Assembly (NCBI GenBank): GCA_029207755.1
Contig: JARCOQ010000005.1
Location: forward strand, 51,673,563 to 51,737,562
Source of the DNA: Chamaea fasciata
Taxonomy: Eukaryota; Chordata; Aves; Passeriformes; Sylviidae
Length of the DNA: 64,000 bases
Direction: 5' to 3'
A program made the translations under genes and the position numbers. Under the pieces are notes generated by a model. That model was not told the DNA's origin. It searched no databases and was given only the letters and a program-made list of their open reading frames with translations. Numbering within the stretch: the stretch's first letter is position 1; each line of letters starts with the position of its first letter. Shown in pieces: positions 22,757 to 35,456 of the stretch.

Positions 22757-24637
22757 TTGAAAACAGCGTGGGTGATTCACTGGAGAAAAACTGCCATTCC
22801 CCTTCCAGTTATTGCAGAAAAAGAATGTGGTTAGGACTCCTCCAGTTCAGGTTCCTTGGGGCTGTGTTGAATCCGTCAATAATAATAGAAGGGCCATACA
22901 CAGTCAAACAGCTGCAGAGCTACATCATAAAAGTGACGTGACTCCTTTGCAATTCCCCGAGGCATTATGAGGTTTAATTACTGTTTTACTCTTAGGGATC
23001 TTTACAGAAAGGCAATCTGTTCATGGTACAAACTGTTAGTATCATTGCTGCTGCTGCTGGCAAGTACAGTCCTGGTAAAGGTGGCAACAAATGAGCCAGT
23101 GTATCATGCAGGAATTCCCTCTCCTCCTGTTTTCCATTTCCCTGCAACTGCATTACATACTAGGGAAAGTTAACCTGGCCTAGAGGCAGAGGTCTTGTCC
23201 TAATTCCAGGCTACAGGCCAAATCCTGAGGGATGATGTGGGCTAGCTCACTGTACTTCAATAGACTTCATCCTCCCTTTTTATCTTGACCACTGTGAGAA
23301 GTTTGGAACTGATCCATTTGGGATTGGGCATGCTCCTCTGGTTTGTGGGTTTGTCCTTGTTGCCCTACAGTGCTTTGAGACACAATCTTTTACACACCAG
23401 TGTGGGAAAAACACAGCGACAGAGTATTCTTTGAGCTTGAAGGCAATAAACCACCCCTCTGAGAGGAAAACACTGATGTCTGCCACAGGAGACACAGTGG
23501 AGTACAGAGCAGGCACTGACCTTGGAAAGAAAGCCTGGCTCTGAGTATGCAGGTCACATACCCCTGTCTCATCTGTTAAAGAAAATGGAGGGTGTACAAT
23601 CTGTCTTCATCTGTCTTACAGCAGATGAAGGAAACCTTTTAATGACTTTCTGTCGGGAGGAGATTTAGACAATTAAAATATGATATAATGACTCTGTAGC
23701 TAGCAAGGCCCAAACTAATGATATAAAGAAAGCAGACAGAAGAAAAAGGGGCCTCCTTTTGCAAAAAAAAGTCTACATGGCTCATGGGCTTCCTTAAGAC
23801 TACTGAGATTGTGCACTGAAATTAGGATAATTTGCAGAGCCGCAGGCTGATAGTTCCATCTCTGTGCTAAGTAGGTAAGGAAGAAGATTTAAAGAGAGAT
23901 TTGGAGGTTTCCTGCGGCCCCTTGCAAAAGCATCTCCAAAAGCATGCATTTAGGACTCTGCTGAGTGCCAGCACAGGCAGTCACTGGGCTGGTCTGTGCA
24001 GTGCCAGAATTGCCCTTCACACCATTCACCAACAGATCCCTCCCATCTGCTTACAAAAGTGTTTGCTTCAGGATCTCACAGCCTCACCTACCCAGCCCCT
24101 TCCCCAGGAGCAATGTCTCAGCCAAAAAACAGCTGCCACCAGTACAAGGTGTTGAGAGAAGGGCGTCATGTCACGCCTGAGAACTTGCAGTGGTACCCTG
24201 GGGAGCTGGTGACACTCCCTCAGCACTGTGGGAGGGGTCCAGCAAGGTTTCCACCCCATGAATGGCAGTGATCTCTCAAAAAGAGGACAGACCAGCTGTG
24301 GCCCTAAATTAATAGAATAACCCACCCCTCACCCCATCCCTGGCACTACCAGGAAATCACTTCTGTTGGGGCTCTTATACCTCAGTTAAATGGATTATCA
24401 GAGATATCCTGCAGATCCCAGGCAAATATTCATTTTCTCTGAGTTACCTGGAAATCAGCCATAGATGCCAGGGCTCAGCTGTGGACTAGGGACTTATGAC
24501 AGTTATTTTATTATCTGATTTTGGTTTTTTTGCTGTGTAGCCATGAGTCTTTAGCCATGTCTCAGGCATCACAGTCTCTTCTATACTTGGGAACATTTAA
24601 CAGCTGCAATAAATCTGTTTAAAAAGTTGATTTAGCA

Positions 24638-24966
24638 ATAGAATCATAGACTCTCTTGGATTGTAAGATCATTTGGTCCAACTCCTGGCATTGCACAGAC
24701 ACCCCAATAATCCCACCCTGCCCCTGAGAGTGTTGACCAAATGGTCCTGGAGCTTTGGCAGCCTTGGGGCCGTGACCATTCCCTGGGGAGCCTGTTCAGT
24801 GCCCCAGCACCCTCTAGGGGAAGAACCTTTTCCTGGTATCCACCCTAACCCTCCCCACAGCTCCAGCCATTCCCTGGGTCCTGTTCTTGTTCACACAGAG
24901 CAGAGCTCAGGGCCTGCCCCTCCTCTTCCTCTCCTGAGGGAGCTGCAGAACTGCTGTGAGGTCTCA
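24638..24966 (-). mobile_element. CR1 LINE 3' fragment
   Basis: It begins ATAGAATCATAGACT and continues with GGTCCAACTCCTGGC, CTGGGGAGCCTGTTCAGTGC and GAAGAACCTTTTCCTGGTAT, a CR1 subfamily distinct from the GATCTTTAAGG copies, on the minus strand. A poly-T tract follows at about 25000-25026. Confidence 0.82.
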
Positions 24967-25110
24967 CTCAGGATGCCCTGCAACTGTACTATTGTGCTGA
25001 ATTTTTTTTTTTTTTTTTTTTTTTTTCCTGTGGATCATGAGAGGGAATGTTTGAGAAATTTTGGCACGATTTGTACCAAAATACATCCCCTGGACAGGAC
25101 TGGAAAGTGT

Positions 25111-25203
25111 AAATCATTATGGCCTGGGTTGGAAGCAGGCTTAAAGATCACCCAGTTCCATCAGCCTTGCCATGGGCAGGGACACTTTCTGCTAGAACAG
25201 GTC
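25111..25203 (-). mobile_element. CR1 LINE 3' fragment
   Basis: GGTTGGAAGCAGGCTTAAAG, ATCACCCAGTTCC and CATGGGCAGGGACACTTTC match the CR1 3' end in reverse orientation. It is diverged and about 90 bases long. Confidence 0.8.
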
Positions 25204-28200
25204 CCTTCCATAGATCCAAGAGAGGGCCTAAAGATGCTTAAGCCAAAGATGATGTATCCTAAAGGAATCATTCACTTCCAAATATGATGTTCCAATTTGA
25301 ATGCCACCCTCAACAGAATTTTACCCTCTTCTGCCATCACTTTTTCCATGGTCTTTGTCCACAGAGATTTTGATGATCTTAAGCTTTCCTCCACAGCTCT
25401 TTAGTCCCCAGATATACAGCATTTCATTTGAGCTTTTCTGAAGCCTTTCAAATTTGCCTGCTTCTCCACCAAAATGCAGCGACCAGTGACCAAACCCTGT
25501 TTTCCAATTAAAAAACCTAAGGGGGAAAAAAACCTTCAACCACTTCTGACACTTCTCCCTTTTTTTTTTTTTTTTACTTATAGTACTCCTCTCCACAGTG
25601 TTAACTTCCTTAAAAATGTAGTAAAATGCTGAGATTTTTGAGAAGCATAAGTTTGCATCATATTTATCTCAGAAATGAAGAGTTTGAGAGTATTATTAGT
25701 AATCTTAGTGAAAAACTGCAATTAAAAAACGAAAACAAACAAACCCGGAAAATCAAAGCCAAATCACCAAACAACCCTGTGGGAATTGCCTAGTCATTGC
25801 CTTATACTTGGTGCAAAAGAAATAAATTTGTGCTGAGTAAATCAAATGTTAAATGCTGCGAGATCAGCCCTGGCAGGAGGAAATGCTCCTTTTGTAAGGG
25901 CTGAAAGGAGGATGCTCCTGGACAACTCTCACCCGAATCTGTCAAGGAGGTGACAGCAAACACCAGGCTTTGAGATGGACTGGCAGAGTCCTGTGCCCAC
26001 ACAGACTGGGCAGAAAAAGAGGTGCTAAAGCTGGAGCTCAGGCAGGTGTAGTGTGGCGTGGTTGTAACCTGCCAGACTCACCGTATTCTACCTCTTTTGG
26101 CTGCTGCGATTAATTAATTAATTGAGCAAGACTAGGGCTATGCACCATGTGCTTTTCTCTTTTTTTTAAACTCATTTTTAAAAAAAAGGTTTACTTTCTC
26201 TTTTTTTTTTTTTTTTTTTTTTTCAGATTAACAGAGAATTGTCACTGACATCTCTGACCTCTGCTGAATTTCCATTTCCCTCAGGTGAGCAAACTACAAG
26301 GCCAAATCTATAAACAGAAAGCATTATGTAATTTATTAAGACTGGAATTCAGTACCATCAGGAACTGTTACAGTTAGGATGGATCCTAAGCTATATATTT
26401 TTTTTAAAATTTCTACCACTAGAGGCCTGTAATGTGCTGCACATTTGGAAAAATCCACATTATGTCAGTGGCACAAGAGTATCATGAGTACAAATCTGCA
26501 CCATGATTGTAAAGAAGCTTCTTTGTTTTTAATTTCAGCTTCTGAAGACGTCTTTCTGCCAATGGAAGAACAAGTTCAAATAAGCAAATTTTCAGCAGTT
26601 TAATAAGAGAAAACACTTAATAAGCAAATAATTTAATATTTATGAATATGAGCAACTTTCCTCAGCTCTCTTTAAGACCCTTGGACTGACCTCATGTGTA
26701 ACATTGCTTAGATTGGGATTTACTGAATAGACACCCAGCTAGCTGGTTTCAAGTTAGGAATAAATAGAAATTTAGGAATAAATATTCACATCTAGCATGT
26801 TTGTGGGTTTGTTTTTTTTTGTGGGTTTGTCATTTTTTGTTTGTTTGTTTGTTTTTTTGGTTTTTTTTTTTGTTTTTTTTTTTTGATAGGATAGCACATC
26901 TGTCATCTTCACTGGTGTTGATGGTCTGGAAAAAGTACCTCACCCATGCATGAAGGCTTCATCCTTTCAGAAAAAATACTTTTTTATTCTAAAGTAGCCA
27001 TAAGAGATGGATATTTCCAAAACAATAGTCCTGTTTGTATCATGTTGGGGGGCTTGTTTTGGTTTGGTTATCTTTCTTATTGATTTGGCCACCTGATCAC
27101 TCCGCTTTGCCCTGATTTGTAAATTTCCTGCATGTATAGAGACAACTTTTCTGTGGATTTCAGAGTAACCCCTGAGATCTGTCTGTAAGTGAATTTCTGT
27201 GGGTAAAAGCAAGCTGAGCACTCAGACTGATGATTTTCTACTCCTGACACACCCCCCAGTCCAGGTCTAGTAGTTACTCTCATACAAGCTGGCCATAGGT
27301 CCATGGGCAGAGCCACTGACATTTCCCAATATTCATTTCAGAGCTGCTGCTTCATTCTGAAGAGCACATTTCTTTACATGTCACCACACAGCTCTCACTG
27401 GAGGTGTTTGCAGAGGAAGGCAAGAGATGGCAGCAGAAATTGCTTCCTGGGATGAGATTCATCTCACCTAAGTTTACCCACCTGAAAGTTAGATGTGTTC
27501 AGCAAACCCACAGACTCTGGAGACAAACCAGTGTTATTGGGAGGTGAATCACTGTGCCTGTCAGCTCTACCATGAATCACCAGTTAGCAGTGCCTTGGTT
27601 TTCTACTGACAAAATAAAGAGCCCAGAAGAGCCCAGACAATTAACCGAGACTTTATGTCTGAGTGTCATCGTTCAAATAAGGGAAAATATCCCTTTAGCT
27701 GCCCCCAGTGCTGGGTATTGATGGCAGTACTGGAAATATAGCATCTGTGAAGTTCCTGGCTGTGCCTCTGTGAGGTAATTTCTCTGTGTGGGACATGAAG
27801 CAAGCGAAGTCGAGTGCAAAGAACTGGAGATGCTTTGATTTGCTGGTGCTGCCTCCCCCAGTGCTGTGAGTGCTGAGAGACTACATACAACATGAGGGAG
27901 TCAGCCAGAGCCCCGTGGCCAGTTCTCTGACAGCCACTGATGGCACAGGGCTGTGACATCCCCACAGGAGGTGCTGTGCTTTCCTGCCCTGCCCTGCCCT
28001 TCCCGCGCTGGGGCACTGCCACCCTCCTCCTCTGCGCCCAGAACTGGGAATCACTGCAGAGCCCGAGCGCAGCAAGGCAGCGAAAAAGCAAGGGGAGGAG
28101 GCGTTTTGGAGGTGGAAGCGCTTCCCTTGCCACCCAAGCCAAAGCCTGAAGGTGACTCATCCTCCTCTGCACTCTCTCTCGCACAGCTCCTTCATGCGCT

Positions 28201-29862
28201 GTTCTTCCCTTCCTTCCCCTGCCTCTCCCTCCCCGTAGAGGTGATCCAAAAAGTCCTTCTTTCCCCAGAAGCTGCTCCTTTTATTTTTTTTTTTCTGCTT
28301 GGTCACTGGTGTATCCAGCCCTATTTTTATGCCTTGCTTCAGGCACTGCACGAGTCTTTAGGCGTTTATTGCAGAACAGGGCAGCAAATCTGACACCCTT
28401 GGTGAAATAAGCATTCCAAGTCTGGGGCTCAGCAGGTATAAACTCATGTGGCTACAGAGAAAATATGACCCTCAGTCCTCCCTTCGTCTCTTGGGACAGA
28501 AAATGAAAAAATGCCCCTGGGTGAAGACTTTGAAAGCAGACTGGTTTAAACTGGGCACAGCTTTGCTGATTTTTAAGACTGTGCTGCTTCTAATTCACAC
28601 CAGCATGGGAATGTTCGATAACAGCCTTATTGTGCGCTTCAGCGCCCAGCAAAACCCATCTTCCCACACACAGAAAGGAGGTGTCTGCTAAAATTAAACG
28701 TCATCCTCGCTGGCATTGTAACACGCTGAATTTTCCTGCTGAAATGTGGCATGTGGAAGAGCTGATAAACAAATCGGCCGGGCTGAGGCTTCAAGCAGGG
28801 GAAGGCAGTAAAGAAGAATTATGCTGCCTCTCCCCAGCTGTAGAACTGGGGCTGTAACTCTGCAACAGAGACCATCTGAGCCTCTGTGTCTCTGGCACAC
28901 TCATCGTAACAAAGCAGAAATGCCAGAGGACTCAGTGACCCTGGGAAGATGTTCAGCTTCTCCCTGCAGGAAACTCTCACCATGGGAAGCCAGCATTCCC
29001 TTTTTGGGGTTGATAAAGGATACACGCACCCCTGGAGTCATCAGGGAAGGGTTCCCTCTGCTCCTCCTCATGGCTACATCAGTAAGCTGATGCAAACGTT
29101 TCAGAAAACTACATGGGAAATACAGAAGCATCCATCTCATCCTAGATCAAGATCAAATCCTTAAGCCTGGCTGAGGCTGCCCTTTAGGCAAACAGCTTGG
29201 CTTTGCACACAGGAGACAAGGAGACAGGCTGCCTCAGCTGTCCTCAGCAGGTGTGGTTGGTCTGATGTCAGGGGACACCAGCTGAGGCCTTTCTCCTGGG
29301 CCATACATTTTACCAGGGCCATGCTATTGCACATGAAGCAGTCACTCAACTGCTGTAATTAACAAAAAGCAAAAATGAGCCTTCTGGCAACAGAGGTAGA
29401 ACACCTCAGTGTGACTCAATTACAAATTGTTCTTCTTCCTCAAAAAACATGAGGAACTATCAGAAAAAAAGGGGGGTGATAACCATCCAGCAATCAGGGC
29501 TGGGGATGAGATCCACTCCCCAAATTTCATATTCAGCACCAACTCCCCAATGAGCAGCTTGCTCTAGCCCTTCTGGAAAGTCCTTACCTTCTCATGCAAG
29601 ATGGATATTCACACCAATATCCTTTAGACAAGTTCAAACCACCAAAGAAATATATACAGTATCACCTTCTCTGATCCTGTTACACCTTCGTTGGGAGGGA
29701 AGGTGTTCCTCCTGTCTCACTGGAGACTGCAAGGTTAAGCATTTGTGCTCTGGAGACTTCTCCTCGTTCCTCAGTCTTTCTACAACACACCAAGAATTTA
29801 ATGTTGAGCTTATGAGTGGCTTCTAAATTAGGATTTTAACACAGATGATGAAAACACCTGGA
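25204..29862. other. No gene recognised; contains a CpG-enriched pocket
   Basis: Mostly AT-rich with T tracts near 25560, 26201 and 26850. The stretch 27940-28200 is distinctly richer in GC and CpG, with a 172-codon minus-strand frame over 27666-28184 that I do not recognise. It could be a promoter or first exon of an unidentified transcript. Confidence 0.5.
26795..26885. repeat. T/G low-complexity tract
   Basis: Repeated GTTTG and TTTTTT stretches, including (GTTT)n, with little unique sequence. Confidence 0.85.
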
Positions 29863-30197
29863 CTCACAGAACCCCAGAATGGGTCAGGCTGGAAGGGACC
29901 ACCAGTGGATCATCTGGTCCCACCTCCCTTCTCCAGCAGGGCCATCCCAAAGCACAGGGCACAGCATTATGTCCAGATGGTTCTGGAATATCCCCAGTGA
30001 GGAGACTCCACACCCTCTCTGGACAATCTGTTCAGGGCTCGGTCACTGCCCAGGGAAGAAGTTCTGCCTCATGTCCTGCTGGAACCTCCTGGGATCAGTC
30101 CCTGCCCATTCCTCCGGTGCCATTGCTGGGCCCCCCGGAGCAGAGCCTGGGCCCTGCTCGGAGCCCTCCCTGCTCACAGGGACACCCAGGGATGAGG
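29863..30197 (-). mobile_element. CR1 LINE 3' fragment (left of a tandem pair)
   Basis: CACAGAACCCCAGAATGGGT, GGCTGGAAGGGACCACCAG and GGTTCTGGAATATCCCCAGT are CR1 3' sequence in reverse orientation. It is followed directly by a second CR1 tail of another subfamily. Confidence 0.85.
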
Positions 30198-30753
30198 TAT
30201 GGGTTGGAAAGGGCCTTAAAGATCACCTAGTTCCAACCCGCTGCCACGGGCAGGGACACCTTCATCTACCCCAGGTTGTTCCCAGCTCCATCCAGCCTGG
30301 CCTTGGAACACTTCCAGGATGGGGCAGCCACAGCTGCTCTGGGCAACCTGTCCCAGGACTTCCCCACCCTCACAGAAAACAATGTCTTCCCAATATCCAA
30401 TCTAACCCTCCTCTCTGTCAGTGTGAAGCCATTCCCCCTTGTCCTGTCACTCCAGGCCCTTGTCAAGAGTCTCTCTCCATCTTCCCTGTGGGCTCCCTTC
30501 AGGCACTGCAAAGCCACAAATGAGGTCCCCCCAAAGCCTTCTCCTCTCCAGGCTGAACAATCCCAATTCCCTCAGCCTTTCTTCCCAGCAGAGCTGCTCC
30601 ATCCCTCTGATGCCCTTGGTGTCCCTGCTCTGGCCTGGCTCCAGCAGCTCCCTGTCCTTCCTGTGCTGGGATCCCAGAGCTGCAGGCAGGTCTGCAGGTG
30701 GAGCTGAGCAGAGAGGGGCAGAGGAGCAGAATCCCCTCCCTGTGACCTGCTGG
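30198..30753 (-). mobile_element. CR1 LINE 3' fragment (right of a tandem pair)
   Basis: It starts TATGGGTTGGAAAGGGCCTT and passes through TCTAACCCTCCTCTCTGTCA, CAGGCTGAACAATCCCAATT and GAATCCCCTCCCTGTGACCT. This is one of the longer CR1 pieces in the window (about 550 bases) and explains several overlapping open frames here. Confidence 0.87.
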
Positions 30754-31463
30754 AGTCCATGCAATAAAACATATGGACCCTGGAAAAAATGCCAAGCTTC
30801 ATTTCCTGCCTTCATTTCAATTTCTTAGCTTATGGATGTAACTAAGAGACAATTCTCCTTAAGCTGATGGAAGTTCTGCCACTACCAGCATTCTGTTCAG
30901 CACACACCCTCAGACATGGTACAGCTATTGAACACATAAAACAGAGATGCCCTGCATGCAAACACAGCTTCTGTCTTTTCTGGAAATGGAAGCCTGCACA
31001 GGGAAGTGACGGCACTCCCACCACAGTGGCACCCTTCCTGTTCCCATCCGGGAGCAGGGTGGGAAGCAGAGATTGAGCATCCTGCTCCCATAATCCTGCT
31101 CCCAGCCCACTCAGCAAAGTCACTGAGGCAAAAGGCTTGGATGCAGGACAAGGGGAAGGTGGGGAGAAAGGAATGTTCCTTCTGGCTTTCAAAACTAAAC
31201 ACCAGATTTAGAATCATGAGCAGCTTATACGTTTGGTTTGAGCCAGGTTCAAGGCAGACAGGTGCTAGGTCAGCAGCCTCTGCAGTGCTGTCAATGCCTT
31301 TCACTCCTGACCTGCACTTCCTTAACACTTTGGCATGTGGGGACTGCTCTGGCATCCACCTCACTTGAAATCTGCTGCCCACACCCTCAGGAAACAGCTG
31401 TGTCCTTTGGGACCCTCATTCCCCCTTTTTCCCCGGTTCACAGAGAAGAAAATGACTGCAAGA

Positions 31464-31690
31464 ACAGAATGGAATAGAATAGAATTGAATAAAACATTTC
31501 AGTTGGAAGGGACCCACAATAATCATCCAGTCCAACAACCAGAGCACTTCAGGGCTGACCAAAGGTTAAGGACATTGTCCAAACACCTCTCAAACAATGA
31601 CAGACCTGGGACATTGACCACCCCTTCAGGAAACCTGGTCCAGTGTCTCACCACTCCCTTGGTAAAGAAATGCTTCCCAACGTCCAGTCA
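31464..31690 (-). mobile_element. CR1 LINE 3' fragment with AGAAT-repeat tail
   Basis: AGAATGGAATAGAATAGAAT is the reversed CR1 tail microsatellite, then CAGTTGGAAGGGACCCACAA and CATCCAGTCCAACAACCAG follow. It ends near TTCCCAACGTCCAGTC. Confidence 0.85.
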
Positions 31691-31932
31691 AAAAATCACA
31701 CAGGACAGGGGAATATCCTGCATTCTCTGCTACTGCAGAAACAGAGAACTGGGAAAAGGAAGGATAAATGTCCCCAGAAACCTTTCACTGAGAAACAGAC
31801 TTGGATATTTGAGCTATAGCTGCTGTTGTGCCATCGTTCATGCTGATATTTGTTGTTGTGATCAACTATCAAATTCAGGTAAGGAAACTCTCAAGTAAAG
31901 GCTGAATGAAGACCAGTAATTTCTCATCTTTC

Positions 31933-31995
31933 CTTTTTTTTTTTTTTTTTTTTAATTTTTTTTTTTCGTTTTTTGGTTTTTTTTGGTTTTTTTAT
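31933..31995. repeat. Poly-T low-complexity tract
   Basis: Long T runs interrupted by AA, CG and GG. Similar in type to the tract at 26795-26885. Confidence 0.85.
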
Positions 31996-33974
31996 ATGCA
32001 TATTTGAGGGGACGATGGCATAAAAATGACTGCTTTCTTTCCTTTCAACCCTTTTACCAATCTGGGATTTCTGCCACTTGGCTAAGCAGACTTAGAATTT
32101 TTTTCAGTAACAAATAGGATTTAGCTGAAGCTGCTCGAGTGAGCTAGGCATGAGGATCTAGAAACGAAAGACTGGTTGTTACTGTGAAAGCTGTTATTAC
32201 TTCAGTATCTGACCCTGATTGTGCTGGCCCTCAATTTCTTTTGAGAAATGACAGTACATGACATCCAGGCCTCATGGATTTCTATCAGTATCTGGGAAGA
32301 GACCTGCTGCACTTACAAACTAAAGTCTATTCAGTCTGTTCCTCTCCCAGAAAAATAACCCCTACCCCCCAAAATACTGCACAACAAGATCTTCTGGGAC
32401 TTCCATGCATTTGTAGAGGATGTGTGTATGCTGAGAGGGAATCCTGCCTGTTGTTGCCATCTCAAACGCACAGGAAACATTTCTTTTGAGGATATGAACC
32501 CTTCTGTTGCAATTCTCCACACATAGGAGGTGGCAGGATTTCCTCTAAGAAGAAATGAAAGTCCTTGCATGCCCCCACACTGATCTATCCTTCAGGATTC
32601 CCATAAGGACTTGGAGCAGCTTATTTGTCATTTGTTATTCAAACTCAAGGGGATTTTTAATGTGAAAAAAGTCCTTTAAATGAGACATTCGAGTGCATCC
32701 CATGAGGGCTGCTCTAAGATGCAGACTATCAGTCAGTACAGCTATTTGATTTCAGAACTTTGACCCAGAGATTGACATTTTTTATAGTGTTTTTTGGAAT
32801 TCTATGAAAAGCCAGGGGGGGTGGAAAATTGCTCTTTTAAAATCTTCTGCATGATGCCACAGCACTCAGAGTGAGAGACTCACCAATATTTATGACTCCA
32901 GGGTCAGCACTGCTAATTGAGTTAATTGAGGCTGTGCTGATTTGCACCGTCAGAGAACATGACCTCAAAATGTTGCATTTAAATTCATTTTCCCCATGCT
33001 TCCAGAGTTCTAGTGAGAGACAAACTGCCTCCCCCTCAGGAGTCATAGGGTCGGGGGGTATATAAAATAAGAGAAGAGCTGTTTGACTCTCCTATTAGGG
33101 GCAGGGAATGAGGAGAGAATATAGATGGAGAGAGTGTGTTTGTCAAAGATGAGCAGGAAGGGGATGGAGATCTGCTGATGCTGACAGTATTTCCATGATC
33201 TCCATACCTCCCCTGCAGCATCCCACTAATCCCACCCCTACCAAGGCACCCTTTTCTCCAAATGGAGCACTTTGGGACCCTGCTGTGGTTTCTGTGCCAG
33301 AGCAGAAGTCACACACCAGTTCTGCTGTAGCAAGCAGGGATCCTCTTTGCTGTGCATCTCTGCAGGACCCAACCCAGCAACTCTGACAGTTTGTCCCTAG
33401 AGACTGACCACCTCCTGCCCTGCTTCAGACACAGAACCTTCTGGCCATCCCACTTCCGCAGGGGCTTCTTGCTGGCAGCCCATCCCTCCAACTGCTCTGC
33501 ATCAAACCCAGTTAATGCCCTGCACAGAGCCCTGTAACTCAGGTGAACTCTGGTTCACCCTGTCACTGCTATCTGCTTACACCTCAGCTGCCTCCTCCAA
33601 ATGATGGCTCCTGACCTGGTAATTTAAGCTTGGTCTCTCTTCACATGATCATATCATTCCTAGAAACTGCAGTTGGCTTTGTAATGGAGCAGGTCCTCTG
33701 TGCAGGTCCAAGGGCGCTTTCTAGGATGCTGTGGTGATCCTCACAAGTTCCCCTGTACTCCAGGTGTCCTCTGAGGCATCACCAAATGTCACCTGGCTTG
33801 GATGCAGAGTGCTGTGCACACCATGGATTTTCTGAGTTTCCATACCAATAAACCACTTGCTCATTCCTCTTGCTGGCTGTTGTTCATGAGAAGTATGAAA
33901 ACTGCAAGCCAAAATTACAAGCAATTATAAGCTGCTGTCCTTATGTGATTTCCATGAAAAGAGCATAGGAGAAC

Positions 33975-34069
33975 TTCTAGTGGAAGGTGTCCCTGCTCAT
34001 GGCCAGGGGGCTGGGACAAAATGATCTTTAAGGTCCTTCCCAGCCCAAACCATTCCATGAGCTTTATGA
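33975..34069 (+). mobile_element. CR1 LINE 3' fragment
   Basis: CTAGTGGAAGGTGTCCCTGC, GATCTTTAAGGTCCTTCCCA and CCAAACCATTCCATG mark a short plus-strand CR1 3' end. Confidence 0.83.
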
Positions 34070-34647
34070 TCTTTGGGGCAAAACCTTACGGGCACAGGAA
34101 AGAGCTGTCTCCTTCTCTGCAGAAATGGAGGTGCAGGATGCCTTCCCCTTTGCAAGAGGAGATGGAAGTTTGTGGAGCTGAAGGTATATAATGGACAAGG
34201 GATTTTCCACCCCTCAGTCCCTGGAATGAGCTCTGCTGAGAGAGGCCAACTTGAACTGCTGCCTGAATGCTACAGAAACAAACTGGCCAAGCTGGCAGCT
34301 GCTGAACCACCGGTAGTCACACTCCCAGAATGGCCATCAGCTGCCACTTTGACAGGAATCCAGCATTGTTTGGTGGCCTTTACCTTAGGGGACAGATATT
34401 CCTCACATTAGAGAGAGCAATTTAAGCTTTCAGAACTGTGTCTATATGTTTATTACTTTTTTTTTTTTTGGCATTCAAGAATTATTCCTGTCACAGCTCA
34501 GACTCTGACTCAACTTAATTAGCATTGGAAAGGTCATCTCACAGAAACTTATGTATATGAAGGACAGGAAATCTTACACACTTTCCTTCCCTTCCTTGCT
34601 CCAGAAGGAAAAGTTTAAAAATTTCTATGTTTGTGCCTGCATCTGGT

Positions 34648-34725
34648 CCTGTGCAGGGCCAGGAGTTGGACTTGATGTTCCTTGTGGGTCCCTTCTAACT
34701 CAGGGTATTCTGAGATTCTGTGAGA
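34648..34725 (+). mobile_element. CR1 LINE 3' fragment
   Basis: CCAGGAGTTGGACTTGATG, CTTGTGGGTCCCTTCTAACT and TCTGAGATTCTGTGAG form a short plus-strand CR1 tail of the same subfamily as the copy ending near 41745. Confidence 0.8.
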
Positions 34726-35321
34726 TGACATTATATTAGCTATGACTGCTCAATTTTACCTTTATTCGTAGCCAGCAGAGAAACTTTCCAAAACAGTGCT
34801 TCTGCTCTTTTTCTATGGCTATGAAATATGTTTGGAAAAGAGTGGAAACACTGAATTAGCTGGGAATTCTGGCTCTCAGGCACTGTGCTCCTGGACATAT
34901 CACATTTAGTAATGTGCATTTAACAGTATGTCGTTAAGATGGTGTTGAGTTGGTTTCACCCTCATAAATCACACATCTCACTGCATGACCCAACTGGATT
35001 GCTCCAATTTTGTTTCAATAATATTTTATGGACTAGGTCAAGTTAACAGGCTAATTCTCATGCAGTTCATGCCTACAAGTACAGCTTTGCCTGTTATTTC
35101 TATGTCTCATCCAGCAGCTCTCGGATTCTTTTCGAGATGGCAAAAGTGAAGTAACTATAATCCATTGTTATCTGTGTTTCTGCTAACAACAAAAATCATC
35201 ATGGGTTTGCTGTCCATAATGCACCTGACCATCCTTCCTGCAGCAAAGGTGCTGTAGAAGTGTTCCACCTCATTATTCAAGGTTTTAGTCCGGCATTAAA
35301 AACTAACTTCTAGCTGGGAAA

Positions 35322-35456
35322 ACTCACTCTTAATATCCAATCTAAACCTCCTCTCTGTCAGTGTGAAGCCATTCCCCCTTGTCCTGTCACTCCAGGCCCT
35401 TGTCAAGAGTCTCTCTCCATCTTCCCTGTGGGCTCCCTTCAGGTCCTGGAAGGCAG
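35322..35456 (-). mobile_element. CR1 LINE internal fragment lacking its tail
   Basis: ATATCCAATCTAAACCTCCT through GTGAAGCCATTCCCCCTTGT to TTCAGGTCCTGGAAGGC is CR1 sequence from just upstream of the 3' end, in reverse orientation. The usual 3' tail is missing on the left, so the copy is broken at both ends. Confidence 0.8.

Noticed and set aside
24673..25287. 204-codon plus-strand open frame
   Set aside because: It is translation of a reversed CR1 tail followed by a poly-T tract giving a poly-Phe run, then another CR1 piece.
29879..30523. 214-codon plus-strand frame, the longest in the window
   Set aside because: It lies wholly inside two tandem reversed CR1 fragments and is antisense to the elements.
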